In this document: one piece after another, positions 11,522 through 23,589 of the stretch
Numbering within the stretch: the first letter of the stretch is position 1
Layout of the letters: each line of letters opens with the position of its first letter
Source of the DNA: Adenophora triphylla var. japonica
Lineage: Eukaryota > Streptophyta > Magnoliopsida > Asterales > Campanulaceae
Direction of reading: 5' to 3'
Length of the DNA stretch: 64,000 nt
Assembly (NCBI GenBank): GCA_022495995.1
Contig: JAFEMH010000169.1
Location: 620,001 to 684,000 of the forward strand
Notes under the pieces: model-generated
What the model was told of the DNA's origin: nothing
Database searches by the model: none
What the model saw: only the letters and a program-made list of their open reading frames with translations
Translations under genes and position numbers: made by a program

Positions 11522-12697
11522 CATACCTGTCAGTTGGTGATTTTTGAATGGAAATAAGTAGACTATATATGCATGTATTATTTACATTAGTAATTTTTTG
11601 GAAGATGCTAGTAGCCTACTACAAGTGAAGCACTTGATGTAAGATAAGGATTGAATAAATGATCTGTTTGGAAGTTTTTTTTTTAACAAGATTTCAAATT
11701 ACAATAGTTTGTTGCCTTAGTTTCTTCATTTGCTTAGCTTTTTTTTTTTTTTTTTTTTTTAATGTTGATGCTTCTTAGAGGTTTCCTTGTCCATCTTGTG
11801 TTAAAGTAGATTTTTGTTCATGACCACTCTCTTTCTTTCTAAAAGAAAGTTGAAAGACAAAAGACAAGGGGAGAAGGGGGGGGGTGTGATTTTTAGGAAA
11901 TGGATTTTCTTTTTAGAAAGCAACCAATCTCTTTGAATGAAAACATCATCTTTGAGATGCCTTTAGCTTTTATTGTTAGGGTTATCAATAGATATCCCAC
12001 TTTCAATTGAAAAGCATGTTTGTGTGGTCATTTTTAGGTCTTCTTTTCTCTATCTTTAGTTTAGTCATTTGAATGAGATCATTATAAGGGTGTACTTTGG
12101 GGACAAGGAAGGAATTTATGTTAAGACAGTTGTTTTAGTTGAGATCTTGAAGATCTCTTGATTGCCTTGGGCTTAGGTTTTGGAGGGGTTGGGTTGGTTG
12201 ATTTGAATGTTTGATTGTGGTTGATGTAATGTAGTTGTGGTTTGCCAAAACCCAACCCCACAACATAACCAATTCTTCCTTTAAACCCTTTGTGATGCAT
12301 GTCCCTGACAATATTTGTGGCTTGAGGCAGAATTGTTGAGAAGTAGTTCTCATTCACCTAAGATTTTAAATGCCTTCAACCCCCCCCCCTCGCGTATGAC
12401 GATTACATGCAGGATAGGAGGCGAACGCCAAATCAAGAAATTTGGGGTCTGTGACATCTGACTGCATAGCAGTCTGATTGTCGATGATTGAATTTTTTTA
12501 GTACACGATTGTCTTGACCTCACTCTCACCAAGAGGTGGTTATTCAATTAGTGGAGTTTTTATGTCAATCCTTGTTAATCCAGACTGCATACACCCCCAA
12601 AGTCCATGAGTTTAATCTTGATATAGTAGTGGATGTTAGAGGAATTTGAGTAGAAGTAGTTGTAAACCACCTTGTTATGCTTTTGAAGCAACATATA
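11522..12697. other. Intergenic region after the HIPP gene
   Basis: The first part is the likely 3' UTR. Homopolymer runs occur near 11740-11760 (T), 11875-11885 (G) and 12381-12390 (C). Minus-strand open stretches at 12121-12547 have no recognisable motifs and are not called. Confidence 0.4.
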
Positions 12698-12699
12698 TA

Positions 12700-12932
12700 C
12701 TATCACCGTCTCATCCGACTTATAACAATTGGTCATGTTGGGCGTTCCACTCGACTTATAATATCCAAAAATGCTAAGTTTATATTATTTTACATTCAAT
12801 GGGATCCACTTGTCATACTCACAACAACAATCCCCTTAATATTCACCCCCCTCATTCTCTCTCCTCTTTTTATAATGGTATTTCTTAATCACCGTGAATA
12901 AAAGAAAATTTTAAATCGAATGGGAGGGGGAG
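12700..12932. mobile_element. Diverged Stowaway-type MITE
   Basis: The left end CTATCACCGTCTCATCCGAC and right end AATGGGAGGGGGAG are degenerate inverted repeats of the CTCCCTCCGTCCC type. TA dinucleotides flank both ends (12698-12699 and 12933-12934). No coding capacity. Confidence 0.6.
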
Positions 12933-13107
12933 TATCCATTTCAATCCTCCACAAAACCATCCAGAATATTCAGAGGATCAATCCTCAGCTGATAACATCA
13001 ACGAAGAATATGAGTAACCTTTATGCCATTACATACACAAATTTTTTGACACTAGAACATTACGGTGTTTGTACCAAATAAATAAATTAAAAAATAGTAG
13101 AATACTA

Positions 13108-13340
13108 CTCCCTTTGTCCCAAAATATTTGTCCCATTTGACATTTTTGTTGAACTTTGACCACAAATTTATGAAAGATTAATCATGTTCATGAAATTCTA
13201 AAAGTTGTTGTTGATAATATTATTAATGGTGAATCAATAGGAATTTTTAGAATTTTATGAACATAATTAAATTGTCATATATTTGTGGTCAAAGTTCAAC
13301 AAAAAAGTCAAATGGGACAAACATTTTGAAACGGAGGGGA
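13108..13340. mobile_element. Stowaway (Tc1/mariner) MITE
   Basis: It begins CTCCCTTTGTCCCAAAAT and ends ATTTTGAAACGGAGGGGA, flanked by TA (13106-13107 and 13341-13342). The inverted repeats extend inward for about 80 bases (AACTTTGACCACAAAT on the left, ATTTGTGGTCAAAGTT on the right), so the element can fold into a long hairpin. Confidence 0.85.
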
Positions 13341-13354
13341 TAGAACATTACTTT

Positions 13355-13356
13355 TG

Positions 13357-13406
<50 letters not shown>
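13355..13406. repeat. (GT)n(GA)n compound microsatellite
   Basis: A GT repeat of about 15 units runs directly into GA repeats. Confidence 0.9.
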
Positions 13407-13448
13407 AATCACTTGAACTTTTGAAGAATTCTAGAATGTTCATATATA

Positions 13449-13725
13449 CTCCCTCCGTCCCAAACTAACATACCCGTTTACTGTTCGGAGTGGAAATTAA
13501 CGAAAGTGGGTAATGGAGAAAGTATTGTGAGTATAAAAGTAAAATAGGAGAGAGAATGAGTGGAGGAAATAGTAAAGTTGATTGGTGTTGTGAGTATAAA
13601 CGTAAAATATGAGAGAGAATGAGTGGAGAGAATAGTAAAAATTTTTTGCCATTTTAGAAAAAGGGTATGTTATTATGGGACGCCCTAAATAACAAAATGG
13701 GTATGTTAATTTGGGACAGAGCCAG
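13449..13725. mobile_element. Stowaway-type MITE with a degenerate right end
   Basis: The left end is CTCCCTCCGTCCCAAACTAA preceded by TA. The right end reads TTAATTTGGGACAGAGCCAG followed by TA, a decayed match. The interior contains the repeated motif GAGAGAATGAGTGGAG shared with the MITE at 15972-16246. Confidence 0.7.
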
Positions 13726-14089
13726 TATAATTTTGACATTCAAAGTTTAAGGAGTAGGTAAATGATTGAATGAGAACCAATCAACAATAATGAAGATCCA
13801 AGTCTCTAGAAAATTCTCATTGAAAATATTGACAGAAGAAATATGATTGAAAACATGAAAAAACAAACCAACTATTTGAACAAATGATGAGTTAAAAAAG
13901 ATGCCTATATGGGGACCCCAACCTCCCAAAAAGCATGATAAGGAAAAGCATAGTATAAGAAAAGGTGGAGTATACTTTTGCCCTCTCATACTTTCATAAT
14001 CATATCAACTTTGGTTGGTCCCCTCCTTCCTAGTCAAGAAAATATCCTTAGGATCATATTACCAAGAATGAAACTTTGAAAAAATCAAG

Positions 14090-14402
14090 CAGTGGCCGAT
14101 CTAAATTAAAATATTTGGTGTTGCATGTTTTTTACTAAAAAAAAATTGGTGCGAACTAAAATTCAAAATGTTTACATACATAAATATAATAGGCTTCAAT
14201 ACGTCAACATTGCATAAAATAAATACAATTTATATTTGATGTTTCCTAGGATTCAACTTTTGAAAATAAGTTAAAATCTATCCTCACTAATGTTCATGAA
14301 TACATGTCAAAACGACGTTGTTTTGCAAAAAAAAAATAATAATAAAATAAAAAAAATTTGGTTACCTGGGCAACACAAGGCACCACTGTACATCCGCCCC
14401 TG
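14090..14402. mobile_element. hAT-type MITE (313 bp)
   Basis: The ends CAGTGGCCGA and TCCGCCCCTG form imperfect inverted repeats. A perfect 8-bp target duplication, AAATCAAG, lies at 14082-14089 and 14403-14410. Same terminal type as the element at 293-570; no ORF. Confidence 0.9.
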
Positions 14403-15540
14403 AAATCAAGTGATTTGTTTTGAAAAATACACTAATTTTGTATTTATTTTGATTGTATTGAAAAGGTATTTTTGTGAACAAGCTATGGCTGGTTTAAGCT
14501 TTGGTGAGAAGACAAAGACTTGGTTGACAAATAAGTAAATTTAAAACAGTGAAAAGCAACCAAAGAGGGTTTTGTTTGATTGTTGTTCTAGTCTACGATA
14601 GCAATAATTAAACTTAGATTAAAAATGCAATTTAAAAACAAAGAATTAACCAGATTAAAAAGAAGTTTACGGATTAAATTTCATAACCATCTTCACTCGA
14701 TGCTATTTTAGTAAACAGATTATCAATCGCATTCAAGAAGTTTAGATACTCATCTCCGTAACAATGAAAACAAGTAATAAAATTAAGAAAATAAAACCTG
14801 AAATTAATTATTGAATTGAAAGAGAAATTCTTGATCATCGTTTACAATCTTGAAAAGTAGAATAAAGCATCAACCTAAAACGTGTCTAGAGTTGTATATT
14901 TATATTAGGGAGACGAGAGGTCTTGAAATTAGAAAACGGTTGCACAATTTTAGCCGAAAAAGGAAATTGACGGCTGCTGTTCGAGGGGGGGGGGGTCGTG
15001 TGGACGCCCCAATGGGAGGGGAGAGACAGCCCCCATTGGTCAGTAAGCTTCTAATGTCCCTGTAATTTGGGTGGGTCCTTTTCCTCAAGTCGAGTGTTAC
15101 TTCGATTCTCGTCTCTGCGTTTACCGTAGTACAAATGTAATTCACTCGAAGTACTACCGTAAATCTATTATAACTGAAAAATTGATGAGATAAATATAAC
15201 TTGGCTATATTTCTAACCATCTAAATTATTTTTTACGACCGAACCATTAGTTCAAGAATTTCATGTAGTAACCTAGCCCTTAGCTTTTACTTGGTCCCCA
15301 ATCTTTTGAGTTCACGCACACAAAAATATTAAAATTTACAAAAATAACTTAAAATCTTGAATCCGGACGGCATAAGACGTAATGTACATGATGGAATGGA
15401 AAATAGTTGGGAGATTTTTGAAAGAAAAAGCAATATTCAAAGGTACGGGCGACTCGAATGTGATCATCAAACTTATTAGATTTAATTTGTGGTACGTACT
15501 TTTGAATTTGATCTTTGGAGGAAAGAGAAGGTTCGTACAT
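14403..15540. other. Intergenic region, no gene seen
   Basis: AT-rich, with a G-run near 14985-14995. Open stretches on both strands are short, overlap each other and lack motifs. Confidence 0.4.
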
Positions 15541-15541
15541 A

Positions 15542-15828
15542 CTCCCTCCGTCCCACGTGAATGCAAACTTATTTCTATTTTGATCCGTTTCACATAAATG
15601 CAAACTTCTCAAAATGGCAAAGAATATTCACTATTCAACCCACTCATTCTCTCTTCTACTTCACTTTTACACTCACAACATTCTCTCTCCTCACTATTCC
15701 TCCCACTCATTCTCTCTCCAATTTAATTTTTCATACTCACAACATTTAACTTTTACTCTTTCTTACATCACTTTTTCTTAATTCCCACACCCAAAAAATT
15801 AGTTTGCAATCACGTGGGACGGAGGGAG
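15542..15828. mobile_element. Stowaway MITE (287 bp), twin of the copy at 60398
   Basis: Perfect termini CTCCCTCCGTCCCACGTGA and TCACGTGGGACGGAGGGAG are flanked by TA. It has the same length as the MITE at 60398-60684 and differs from it at roughly a dozen positions by eye, so both belong to one recently active subfamily. No protein is encoded. Confidence 0.93.
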
Positions 15829-15971
15829 TATGTGGTAGCGATAGGATGCATCGGGACACAACTAGGGATGACAAAGTAGGTAGTTAATAATGTCAATGAG
15901 CATTTAGCTTAAAGACATAGAACTCCTTCCCCTACATTGTATTTAAAATGTTGTAATTTGAAAAGAATATA

Positions 15972-16246
15972 CTCCCTCCGTCCCATAGATTTATGGACTT
16001 TTGGGTTTTGCACGAGAATTAAGGAGGAAATATTATATTGAAAGTGTTGTGAGTGTGAAAATAAAATAGGAAAGAGAATGAGTGGAGAGAATAGTAAATT
16101 ATAATGGTGATGTGAGTATTAAAATAATGTAGGAGAGAGAATGAGTGGAGGAAATAGTAAAGATTCCTTTCCATTTTGGGAAAGTTAGATATTATTGTGG
16201 GACGCCCAAAATAGAAAGTTTACATATTATTGTGGGACGGAGGGAG
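15972..16246. mobile_element. Stowaway MITE
   Basis: The termini CTCCCTCCGTCCCATAGAT and ATTGTGGGACGGAGGGAG are flanked by TA (15970-15971 and 16247-16248). It lies 143 bp from the preceding MITE. Confidence 0.88.
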
Positions 16247-16302
16247 TATGTCATTAGTTTTTTCGTTCACTTTGTTTACGTCCATAAAAAATGTTGCATA
16301 CT

Positions 16303-16389
16303 GACATTAAGTATGAACATCAAAAATAAATGACATTAAGTATGAACATCAAAAATAAATGACATAAAGTATGAACATCAAAAATAAAA
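16303..16389. repeat. 29-bp tandem repeat, three copies
   Basis: The unit starts GACATTAAGTATGAACATC and is repeated at 16303, 16332 and 16361 with almost no variation. Confidence 0.9.
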
Positions 16390-16544
16390 TTGCAAAAATT
16401 GCTACGTTGTTAGTCACAATGCAATTCCTATTAAACTTATGTGCAACAAAGCTATTAAAATTGAACACAATTTTCCTAACTTTATAAATATTAATGTTTT
16501 GATTCATTTATAATATACTTATATTATAAAAAAAAAAAGAGTTA

Positions 16545-17035
16545 ATCTTACGAAAAACGCGTTTTTTTAAGCTTAGGAAAAACTTGTTTTACACTGGCAC
16601 TTCATAACACTAACACTGACACTTTTTTACACTGACACTTTGTTAAATTGACACTGTCACTTTTTTACAATGGCAATTAATATACATGCATTAACACTTT
16701 TTTACACTGGCACTTTGTTACACTAACACTGACACTTTGTTACACCAACACTGACACTTTTTACATTGACACTTATTATACATGCACCGACACTTTTTTA
16801 CGCTAGCACTTTGGTAAACTGACACTGACACTTTGTTATACATTCACTGACACTTGTTTTACATGCACCGGCACTTTGTTACACTGACACTTTTTTAAAC
16901 TGGCACTGACATTTTTACACCGACACTTTGTTACACATGTACTGACACTTTGTTAAACTGACACTGGCATTGACGGGGAAAACAACACGTTTTTCCTAAG
17001 TACTAGGAAAAACGTGTTTTTTCTGAGATTTTCGC
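16545..17035. mobile_element. Inverted-repeat element with an ACACTGACACTTT minisatellite core
   Basis: The core (about 16592-16965) is a degenerate array of units built on ACACTGACACTTTGTTAC and ACACTGACACTTTTTTAC. It is framed by inverted arms: CGAAAAACGCGTTTTT and TTAGGAAAAACTTGTTTT on the left, and ACACGTTTTTCCTAA and GGAAAAACGTGTTTTTTC on the right. I see no clear target duplication, so the superfamily is open. It has no coding capacity. Confidence 0.6.
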
Positions 17036-17173
17036 TAAAAAAATCATCATATTTCTTTATTAAATAAAATATAAAAATTAAAATACAATTTTAGCAAATT
17101 AGTTTCTCGTGTGAAGCACGATTACCTACTACTAGTATTTTGTCAAATGGCTAAAAAAATGAGATTACGATTC

Positions 17174-17938
17174 TGAAATGGTTATCATAAACGGGTTAGG
17201 CCTGAACAGTTGGGAAGGTTCAATAAAACTGATAGATCAAGTAAGATGGGTAATAAACGTGAAATTAAGTGACAATTAAGCGATAATCGATGCGTTGGCC
17301 CAAAAGATCGAAATAGCGCGACATGCGACAAATGTGCGACGTATAGAGGAAGTCGAAGGAAGGCGAGAAGAGTAACTGGCGAGAATATTAATTCGTCCCC
17401 ATGTTTTTAGGTGCAAAAGGGGATAACTTGTGACAAGTAACCGGGTACGCTTTGTCGCCATAGAGAGTTTGTCGCCTGGCGACAAAAGTGTCTGATGGTA
17501 CAACCTTTGGGTGTACTGACACGTGGTACCCACCCCCCATAACGTATAACAGTGTAACATGATGGGAATGATTGTACTTTTCACTAACTCTAAGGGTAGC
17601 TGACTGACACTGCATGGATGATTGACACGTGTCCTAGTAGGTAAGGTCCATGATTGTGTGGTAGTATAAGTAGTAGAAATTCAGCCTTATTATGTAAGTC
17701 TACTCTCTCTCTCTAAAATCTGTCTTTCCTCCATTACAATAGAGAACTCTTCTTAAATCTGAACTGAAAACTGATTCTCACACCGGAGGGGTTTTACCGG
17801 AGTCACCCCCGGTTTAGCTCATTATTGCTTGTGTGTGTAGGTCCCATAGCGAGCCATCCCAAGGAGATTAGCCGGAGTATCCTGGGAAACAGTTGAAGAT
17901 TCAACTCCTGATCAACACCATTTTCCGTGGTAGCATCG
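17174..17938 (+). repeat. 5' LTR of the Tat element
   Basis: Begins TGAAATGG and ends GTAGCATCG; the partner LTR ends CATCA, so the terminal CA here carries one substitution. A TATA-like GTAGTATAAG at 17661-17670 is a candidate promoter. The LTR matches 29354-30118 base for base in length. Confidence 0.95.
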
Positions 17939-18435
17939 CTGTTCCGCTAGGGACCGAGCGTTCTTTCGGGTGGCTAGGTGAAGTTTGGGAGGTTGTTGGT
18001 GGCTGCCGGAGGTGAGAGAGAAGGTGGAGCACTGTTGTTGTTCTGTTGGTGGAGCCCAGAAGATTCTAACGGTCAGTTTGATCAGAGGAGTAAAGGCTAG
18101 TTGATTAGAAAATCAAGGAGGATTCTCAGATAGTACTTGTTAAAGGTGTTTTTTGGATTGTGGTATTTATTTCAGGAAGTCATAAAGTTGTCTTTGGCTA
18201 TAAAGGTTGTAAGTTCATTAGTGCATGTATTAAAGGCATTTTGTTTTCAGAAAGTGACTTGTAAAATTGTCGAACAATTGGTTTATTGTGAAAAGGTGTG
18301 ATTTGTCTTGAAGTGTCCGTAAAAGTATAACAGCTTAGTTGGAAGCAAGTTACGGTGGTTGGACAAGAAAAAGCTACCCCTCTGTGGTGGCTCGTAACTT
18401 AACATTGGCAACTCCAAATGCTAAGGATGCTCGCA

Positions 18436-19740
18436 TGGAGCCGAAGTAGGATCTGAAATAGGGGTGGAGGTCCATACGTCTGAGACCAACACCAGCATTA
18501 GGCGGGATAGGGTGGAGGAGGAAAGGGTGAGAGTGGAAAGAGCCAAGGCAGTAGATGAAGGTCAAATTCCCGCGAAGTCGAAGAATGCAGAAGTAAGAGA
18601 AAGGATTGAAAAGTTAAGGGCGGATAATGAGGCGTGGATGCATGTTCTCGCCAATAACCAACAATTGAAAGAGTTACATGTGGAGCCTTCCCACGTTCCT
18701 GAGGAGTTGTTGAATGTACAAGCGGGAAGGTCCCATGTCGGCGGGCAAAATCGAGAGGTTAGCGCTAGCGTGGCTAATAGACCAAGACAGGGTATAGATG
18801 TGCAGCTGCCCAGAAGATTAGCGGAAAATCGAAGGCGGGATGATGACTTGGAGGCAAGAAAGAAGAGGAGAAAGAAAATATATCATAAGCCAGGCAACTC
18901 CAAAGAAGAATCTTATTACTTTGAATATGACAGCAATGAATCTAGTGGCTCCACGCACAACGAGGGACGCGGTAAGGAAAGGACCCAGATATCGCGACGT
19001 CATGATGCTAGGAGACATCGTGAGAGGTCACCGCGGGATAGGGAGCGACGGCGACAAGATAGGAAAGATAAAGATTATGATAAGGAAAGGGAGCGGAGAG
19101 TCCGCAGAGGCGGTGAGGGCGGCAGAAGCCGAGAAGCTCGTAGAAGCCATAAAAGCCGCAGAGTTGGCCAAGGCTAGTGAGGCAGAAAAGGCTAAGAAGG
19201 AAGAGGAACAAAGGTTAAGAAATGAGATGGCTGAGATGGCGAAGAAAATTAAGGATTTAGAGGCGGGAATAAAGAAAGTGGAAGGGAAAAAGCCTTTTTT
19301 GGCTCCTTTCACCCAAAATATCAAAGGTGTTGCCCCAGACCCAAGTTTTCGAATGCCAACTTTATCAAGTTATTCAGGAAAATCTAGAGCAGTAACTCAT
19401 GTGGGAGGATTTGAAGCAACCATGTCGCCGCTGACCGAGAATGAAGCAATTTTATGTCGAGCATTGGTGAGCACTCCGCATCACGCATTGATTGGTTCTT
19501 AGTACGGCTGAAGATTCTATAACTGGGTATCAAGATTTCAGGAGAAATTCTTGGCAAGATTTAGTGCGTCGGGATCACAACCAGCTCAAAAGACGGAGTT
19601 GTGCAGCCTTAAACAAAAGGATGGGGAAGTGGATTGCGACTTTCACGACATGTGTTCATGGGAGTGGCAAATCAAGTTCCCGACATCGCTCAAGGCGAGA
19701 TAATCATGTTGTATAACACCGCCATACCGGTCACTTCAAG
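18436..19740 (+). pseudogene. gag of the Tat element, frameshifted
   Basis: A charged coiled-coil-like N-terminal region (E/R/K-rich, 18464-19177) continues in another frame from about 19100 (AEAEKAKKEEEQRLRNEM) into the capsid-like segment FRMPTLSSYSGKS and HVGGFEATM near 19350-19430. Capsid-like sequence carries on past a stop at 19501 in shifted frames (SLKQKDGEV near 19605). The first ATG (18436) hits a stop after a few codons. Gag would form the virus-like particle; here it cannot be made as one protein. Confidence 0.75.
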
Positions 19741-20461
19741 CAGGAGCTAGGGATGAGATTGCCAAAAACTACGGGGGAGTTGTATGAAAGAGTGCGAGGA
19801 TTTTGTAGTGGAGCTAGAGTTAAGACAAAGGGGGGTACAATTACGAATCAGGCCATCAAGAAAGTGGCGAGCGAAAGGGTGGAGACAGTGCGAGATGATA
19901 GAAGAGGTTTTGGCGGCAATAGAGGGACAAGTCAGGCGGGAGGAAGCGAAGGCCGTGGAGAAGGGCGTACGGGGGGTCAGAGAGAGTTTAAGCCAAAGAC
20001 AGACATCAAGTATAGCCGGTTGAACACTCCTATCAGCGAGATCATGAAGAAAATAAATCTGCCTGAACCTTTTCCTATTACGCCCGTGAACCGGTCCTGT
20101 CTAGAGATCGTAATAGTTACCGTGAATTTCACAAAGATAAGGGGCACAAGACTGATGATTGTTATAATTTGAGGAGATTGATTCAGGGAAGATTGACAGG
20201 GTTTTCTCAGGAGTATTTGGAGGAGAATGTCAGCGAGATGATCAACGTAGGGCTGAGAGAAATTTGGTAGATGTCATTCACGACCCATTACCCAACAGGT
20301 CTCAGCTTGAATACCCAAATCATGACTTTGACGCATACGTTTGATGTTCCTCGCTTCCCGCCACCAAGATAGGGTGATCAGCTTTTTCCAGCGAGAATCG
20401 GGTCATACCAAAAGCCACGGAGTCACCCAATTATCATCACTATGTATCCAGGCAATAATAT

Positions 20462-20859
20462 CGTGCAATGAGTCATGGTGGACTCGGGGCAAGTAGGAAT
20501 GTGCTTTATTATGATGCTTTTAAAAGGATGAATTATATAGAGGCAAATTTGGTGCCTCATAAGGGATATCTTGAGGATTCACTAATCACTCGTTAAAGTT
20601 AAAGTGGACGATTATGTTCGATGTTGAAATTGGTGAAGGAAAGCTGGCGAGATGCGAGAATATCGAATTCATGGTGATTGATCTTGTGTCTCCTTATAAT
20701 GCTATAGTGGGAATCCCATTCATGTTGAGCTTTGAAATGGTTCTGTCAATTCCCCATCAGAGGGTGAAGTATCCCACAGCTAATGGGATAGGTTGCTTGA
20801 AGAGTGAGGCGGTCACTGTGATAAGAAAACAAAAGGAGATGTTGAAAGCTAAGGCGTAG
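20462..20859 (+). pseudogene. Retropepsin-like protease of the Tat element
   Basis: The active-site segment MVDSG lies at about 20476-20490 in one frame. The downstream part (FDVEIGEG, YNAIVGIPFM, IPHQRVKYPT) is open at 20614-20859 in another frame. This matches the aspartic protease region between gag and reverse transcriptase in Ty3/gypsy elements. The frame breaks make it non-functional. Confidence 0.7.
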
Positions 20860-20871
20860 AGTACAATTTCG

Positions 20872-22275
20872 ATGACTTCCAAAGTAGAATCTAGTCCGCT
20901 AAAGATAAATATGGTTAAGATTGTAGAGGTGGAGAATGGTGAACCAGATTGGATCATAACGGAGAGTATGAGAAATGGAACTGCTATGGTTGCCGAAGCG
21001 ACAAACCAAGTGTCAGGGCGAGTTTCAGGGCGAGTAATAAGGGGGTTAAGAGGAGGGCGAGAAATGTGTATGTTGGACGAGCGGGAATCAAACGGGCGGG
21101 ATGTAGATTCCGGCATGGGGGGACGGAGTGATGATGATGAAGAAAATTGTTGGGCGATGGAAATAGTGAGTGCCACGCCCCATATAAGTTATGCCAGGGT
21201 TGTAAGGCTAGTTAGTATGAAGGAGCCAAGGATTGAAGAAGTGGTTGAGGGAAAGGGTAAAGTACTTATGAGCGAATCTGATGACGATTATGAAGCCATT
21301 GAAGTGGAGGACGCTCAGGGGCGGCCTACGGGTAATGTCTTTGCCGATCATAAAAAGCCAGTTCCTGTTGGTGTGAGGAAGAGGAAAAGAATGGAAGTGG
21401 AAACGCTACAGGTGCGGGATGAGCCAGATATCAAGGCAGGAGAAGAGCTGGAGGAGGTAGAAATCAATTGTTATTTTCCCGAACAGAAGGTGAAGATTGG
21501 AAAGCAATTGTCGCGGGATGAGCGAGAAGCTTTGGTTGATTTTTTGAAAGAAAATTTGGATGTCTTTGCTTGGAGGCCGGAAGACATGAAGGGTATTGAT
21601 GAGAGTATAGCTTTTCATTGTCTGAATACTGATCCTAATGTGGAGCCATTTAAGCAATGGGTAAGGCATTTGTCGCCAGAGAAAGAAGTGGCAGTATTGG
21701 AGGAGGTGGAAAAGTTGTTAAAGGCGGGAATAATTGAGAAAATCCAATATCCAGTTTGGTTGGCTTGCCCCGTAATGGTTTTGAAGTCAAACAAGAAATG
21801 GAGAATGTGTATTGATTTCACTGATTTAAATACAGCATGCCCCAAGGATTGCTATCCTTTACCCAAGATTGATAAGTTGGTAGATTCCATTGCAGATCAC
21901 AGGGTGTTTAGTTTTATTGATGCTTACTCAGGATATCACCAGATTAAGATGGCGGAAGAAGATAAAGCGAAAACAGCGTTTAGGACTCCAAAGGGAAATT
22001 TTTGTTACAAGATGATGCTGTTCGGCTTGAAGAATGCGGGGGCAACATATCAAAGGATGGTGAACGAGGTGTTCAAGTCTCAGATTGGGCGGAATATAGA
22101 AGCGTACATTGACGACATGGTGATCAAGACCAGAGAGAAAAACCACTTGTTGGATCTTGCCGAGACTTTTGAGAACTTGAGAAGGAATTCGATGAAGTTG
22201 AACCCTAGTAAGTGCACGTCTGGTGTTACGGCGGGAAAATTTCTCGGGATTCTTGGTAAACAAAGCGCGGATTGA
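20872..22275 (+). CDS. Reverse transcriptase segment of Tat pol (longest intact stretch)
   Basis: An open frame of 467 codons. It contains an acidic linker, then AGIIEKIQYPVWLACPVMV, the fingers-palm motif WRMCIDFTDLNTACPKDCYP, FSFIDAYSGYHQI, LFGLKNAGATYQRM and the catalytic YIDDMV (about 22104-22121). These are the conserved blocks of Ty3/gypsy reverse transcriptase, which copies the element RNA into DNA. Expected downstream sequence continues in a shifted frame from about 22250, so RT is cut off from RNase H. It is the best region for phylogenetic placement of the element. Confidence 0.85.
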   Translation: MTSKVESSPLKINMVKIVEVENGEPDWIITESMRNGTAMVAEATNQVSGRVSGRVIRGLRGGREMCMLDERESNGRDVDSGMGGRSDDDEENCWAMEIVSATPHISYARVVRLVSMKEPRIEEVVEGKGKVLMSESDDDYEAIEVEDAQGRPTGNVFADHKKPVPVGVRKRKRMEVETLQVRDEPDIKAGEELEEVEINCYFPEQKVKIGKQLSRDEREALVDFLKENLDVFAWRPEDMKGIDESIAFHCLNTDPNVEPFKQWVRHLSPEKEVAVLEEVEKLLKAGIIEKIQYPVWLACPVMVLKSNKKWRMCIDFTDLNTACPKDCYPLPKIDKLVDSIADHRVFSFIDAYSGYHQIKMAEEDKAKTAFRTPKGNFCYKMMLFGLKNAGATYQRMVNEVFKSQIGRNIEAYIDDMVIKTREKNHLLDLAETFENLRRNSMKLNPSKCTSGVTAGKFLGILGKQSAD

Positions 22276-23220
22276 GGCCAACCTGTAAAAATTCAGCGTT
22301 ATTAGACATGTCGCCACCTAAGTCTATTCGCGAGATTCAGCGATTAAATGGGAGGATCATTGCCTGGAAGATTTATTTCAAGTCGGCGGAGAGATGTTTG
22401 CCGCTCTTCAAAGTGTTGAAGGGCGGAAAGAAATTTGAATGGAGCGAGGAATGCGGAGCAGCTTTTGAAGAAATGAAAGCTTACTTGGGGAAGCCACCAT
22501 TGTGGAGCAGCCCTGTGGAGGGGGAGGAATTGTTTGTTTATTTGGCGCTTTCCGACCATGCGGTTGCGGCAGCTGGTGAGGGAAGACTGAGGAATTCAAA
22601 GGCCTGTATACTATGTTTCCAAAGCATTAAGTGAGGTTGAGTCGAGGTATTTTAATGCCGAGAAGTTGGCTTATGCGTTGGTGGTGGCGGCAAGGAAGTT
22701 GAGGGCCTATTTTGTCGCTCATACTATTGTGGTGTTGACAGACGCGCCTTAAGAAAGATTCTCGCAACAACCGTATTCTCGCGGAAGGCTTTTGAAGTGG
22801 TCAATCGAGTTGACGGAATTCGACATCGATATGAATCTCGTCGAGCTATTAAGGCGCAAGCGCTGCGTACTTTATAGTTGAAACCTCATTTACCAAGTCT
22901 CAGCCGATGTAGTTGAGGAACGCGAGAAAAGAAGATGGCAAAGCGGGCCGAGCCAAGTTTGATTGAAGAAAAGAAGAGGCCTGAGGATTGTTGGATCCCG
23001 CATGTAGATGGCTCGTCAAAGAAAGACAGAGGAGGAGCGGGAATGGTTTTGATATCCCTGCATGCGGAATGTGAGTATAGGAAAGCATCTCAGGTTCAAG
23101 TTCCCAAAGTCTAATAATCAAAGTGAGTACGAAGCTTTGGTGTCGGGAATTGAGTTTGCGCGGGATATCTGAGTAAAAAGGATAGTGATTCATTCTCGAT
23201 TCTCACCGATTGTTAAGCAA
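22276..23220 (+). pseudogene. RNase H and second RNase H-like domain of Tat pol, broken
   Basis: Fragments include SPPKSIREIQRLNGRI and FVYLALSDHAVAA (first RNase H with its connection), YYVSKALSEVESRYFNAEKL, LKWSIELTEFDI, and a second RNase H-like start HVDGSSKKDRGGAGMVL near 22990-23050. Two RNase H units in tandem point to the Tat lineage. Single-base losses occur, for example at about 22748, where one missing T turns the expected leucine codon into a stop. Confidence 0.7.
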
Positions 23221-23589
23221 GTGAAAGGCGAATATGGCACGGTGAATTCATTTTTAATAAGGTATTGTAATTTGGTGAGAAGTATCTTGAGTCATTTCGA
23301 GTTCGGGAGTTGGTACAAATCGACGAGAAGAGAATTCAAAGGCGGATGCACCGAGTAGGTCGGCGGGAATGGGCGAAAGTGAAGCACTGGGAATCCTTTG
23401 GTGGAGAATGTGGACAAGCCAAGAATTGATAGACCCACGGTGACGGAGATTGGGGAGGCAGAGGCAAGTTGGGTTACCGACATGAAGGATTTTTTAGAAA
23501 GGTGAATTGCCGTCCACGAAGAAAGGGCAAAGTTGGTAAAGGTGACTTCTCCTCGATTTACTGCAAGATGGAATCTTGTATAGAAGATC

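Noticed and set aside
12121..12547. Minus-strand ORFs between HIPP and the MITE cluster
   Set aside because: Overlapping frames, no motifs and no splice-consistent extension.
17276..17615. Minus-strand ORFs in the Tat LTRs (also at 29456-29795)
   Set aside because: Identical in both LTRs because the LTRs are duplicates; no protein features.
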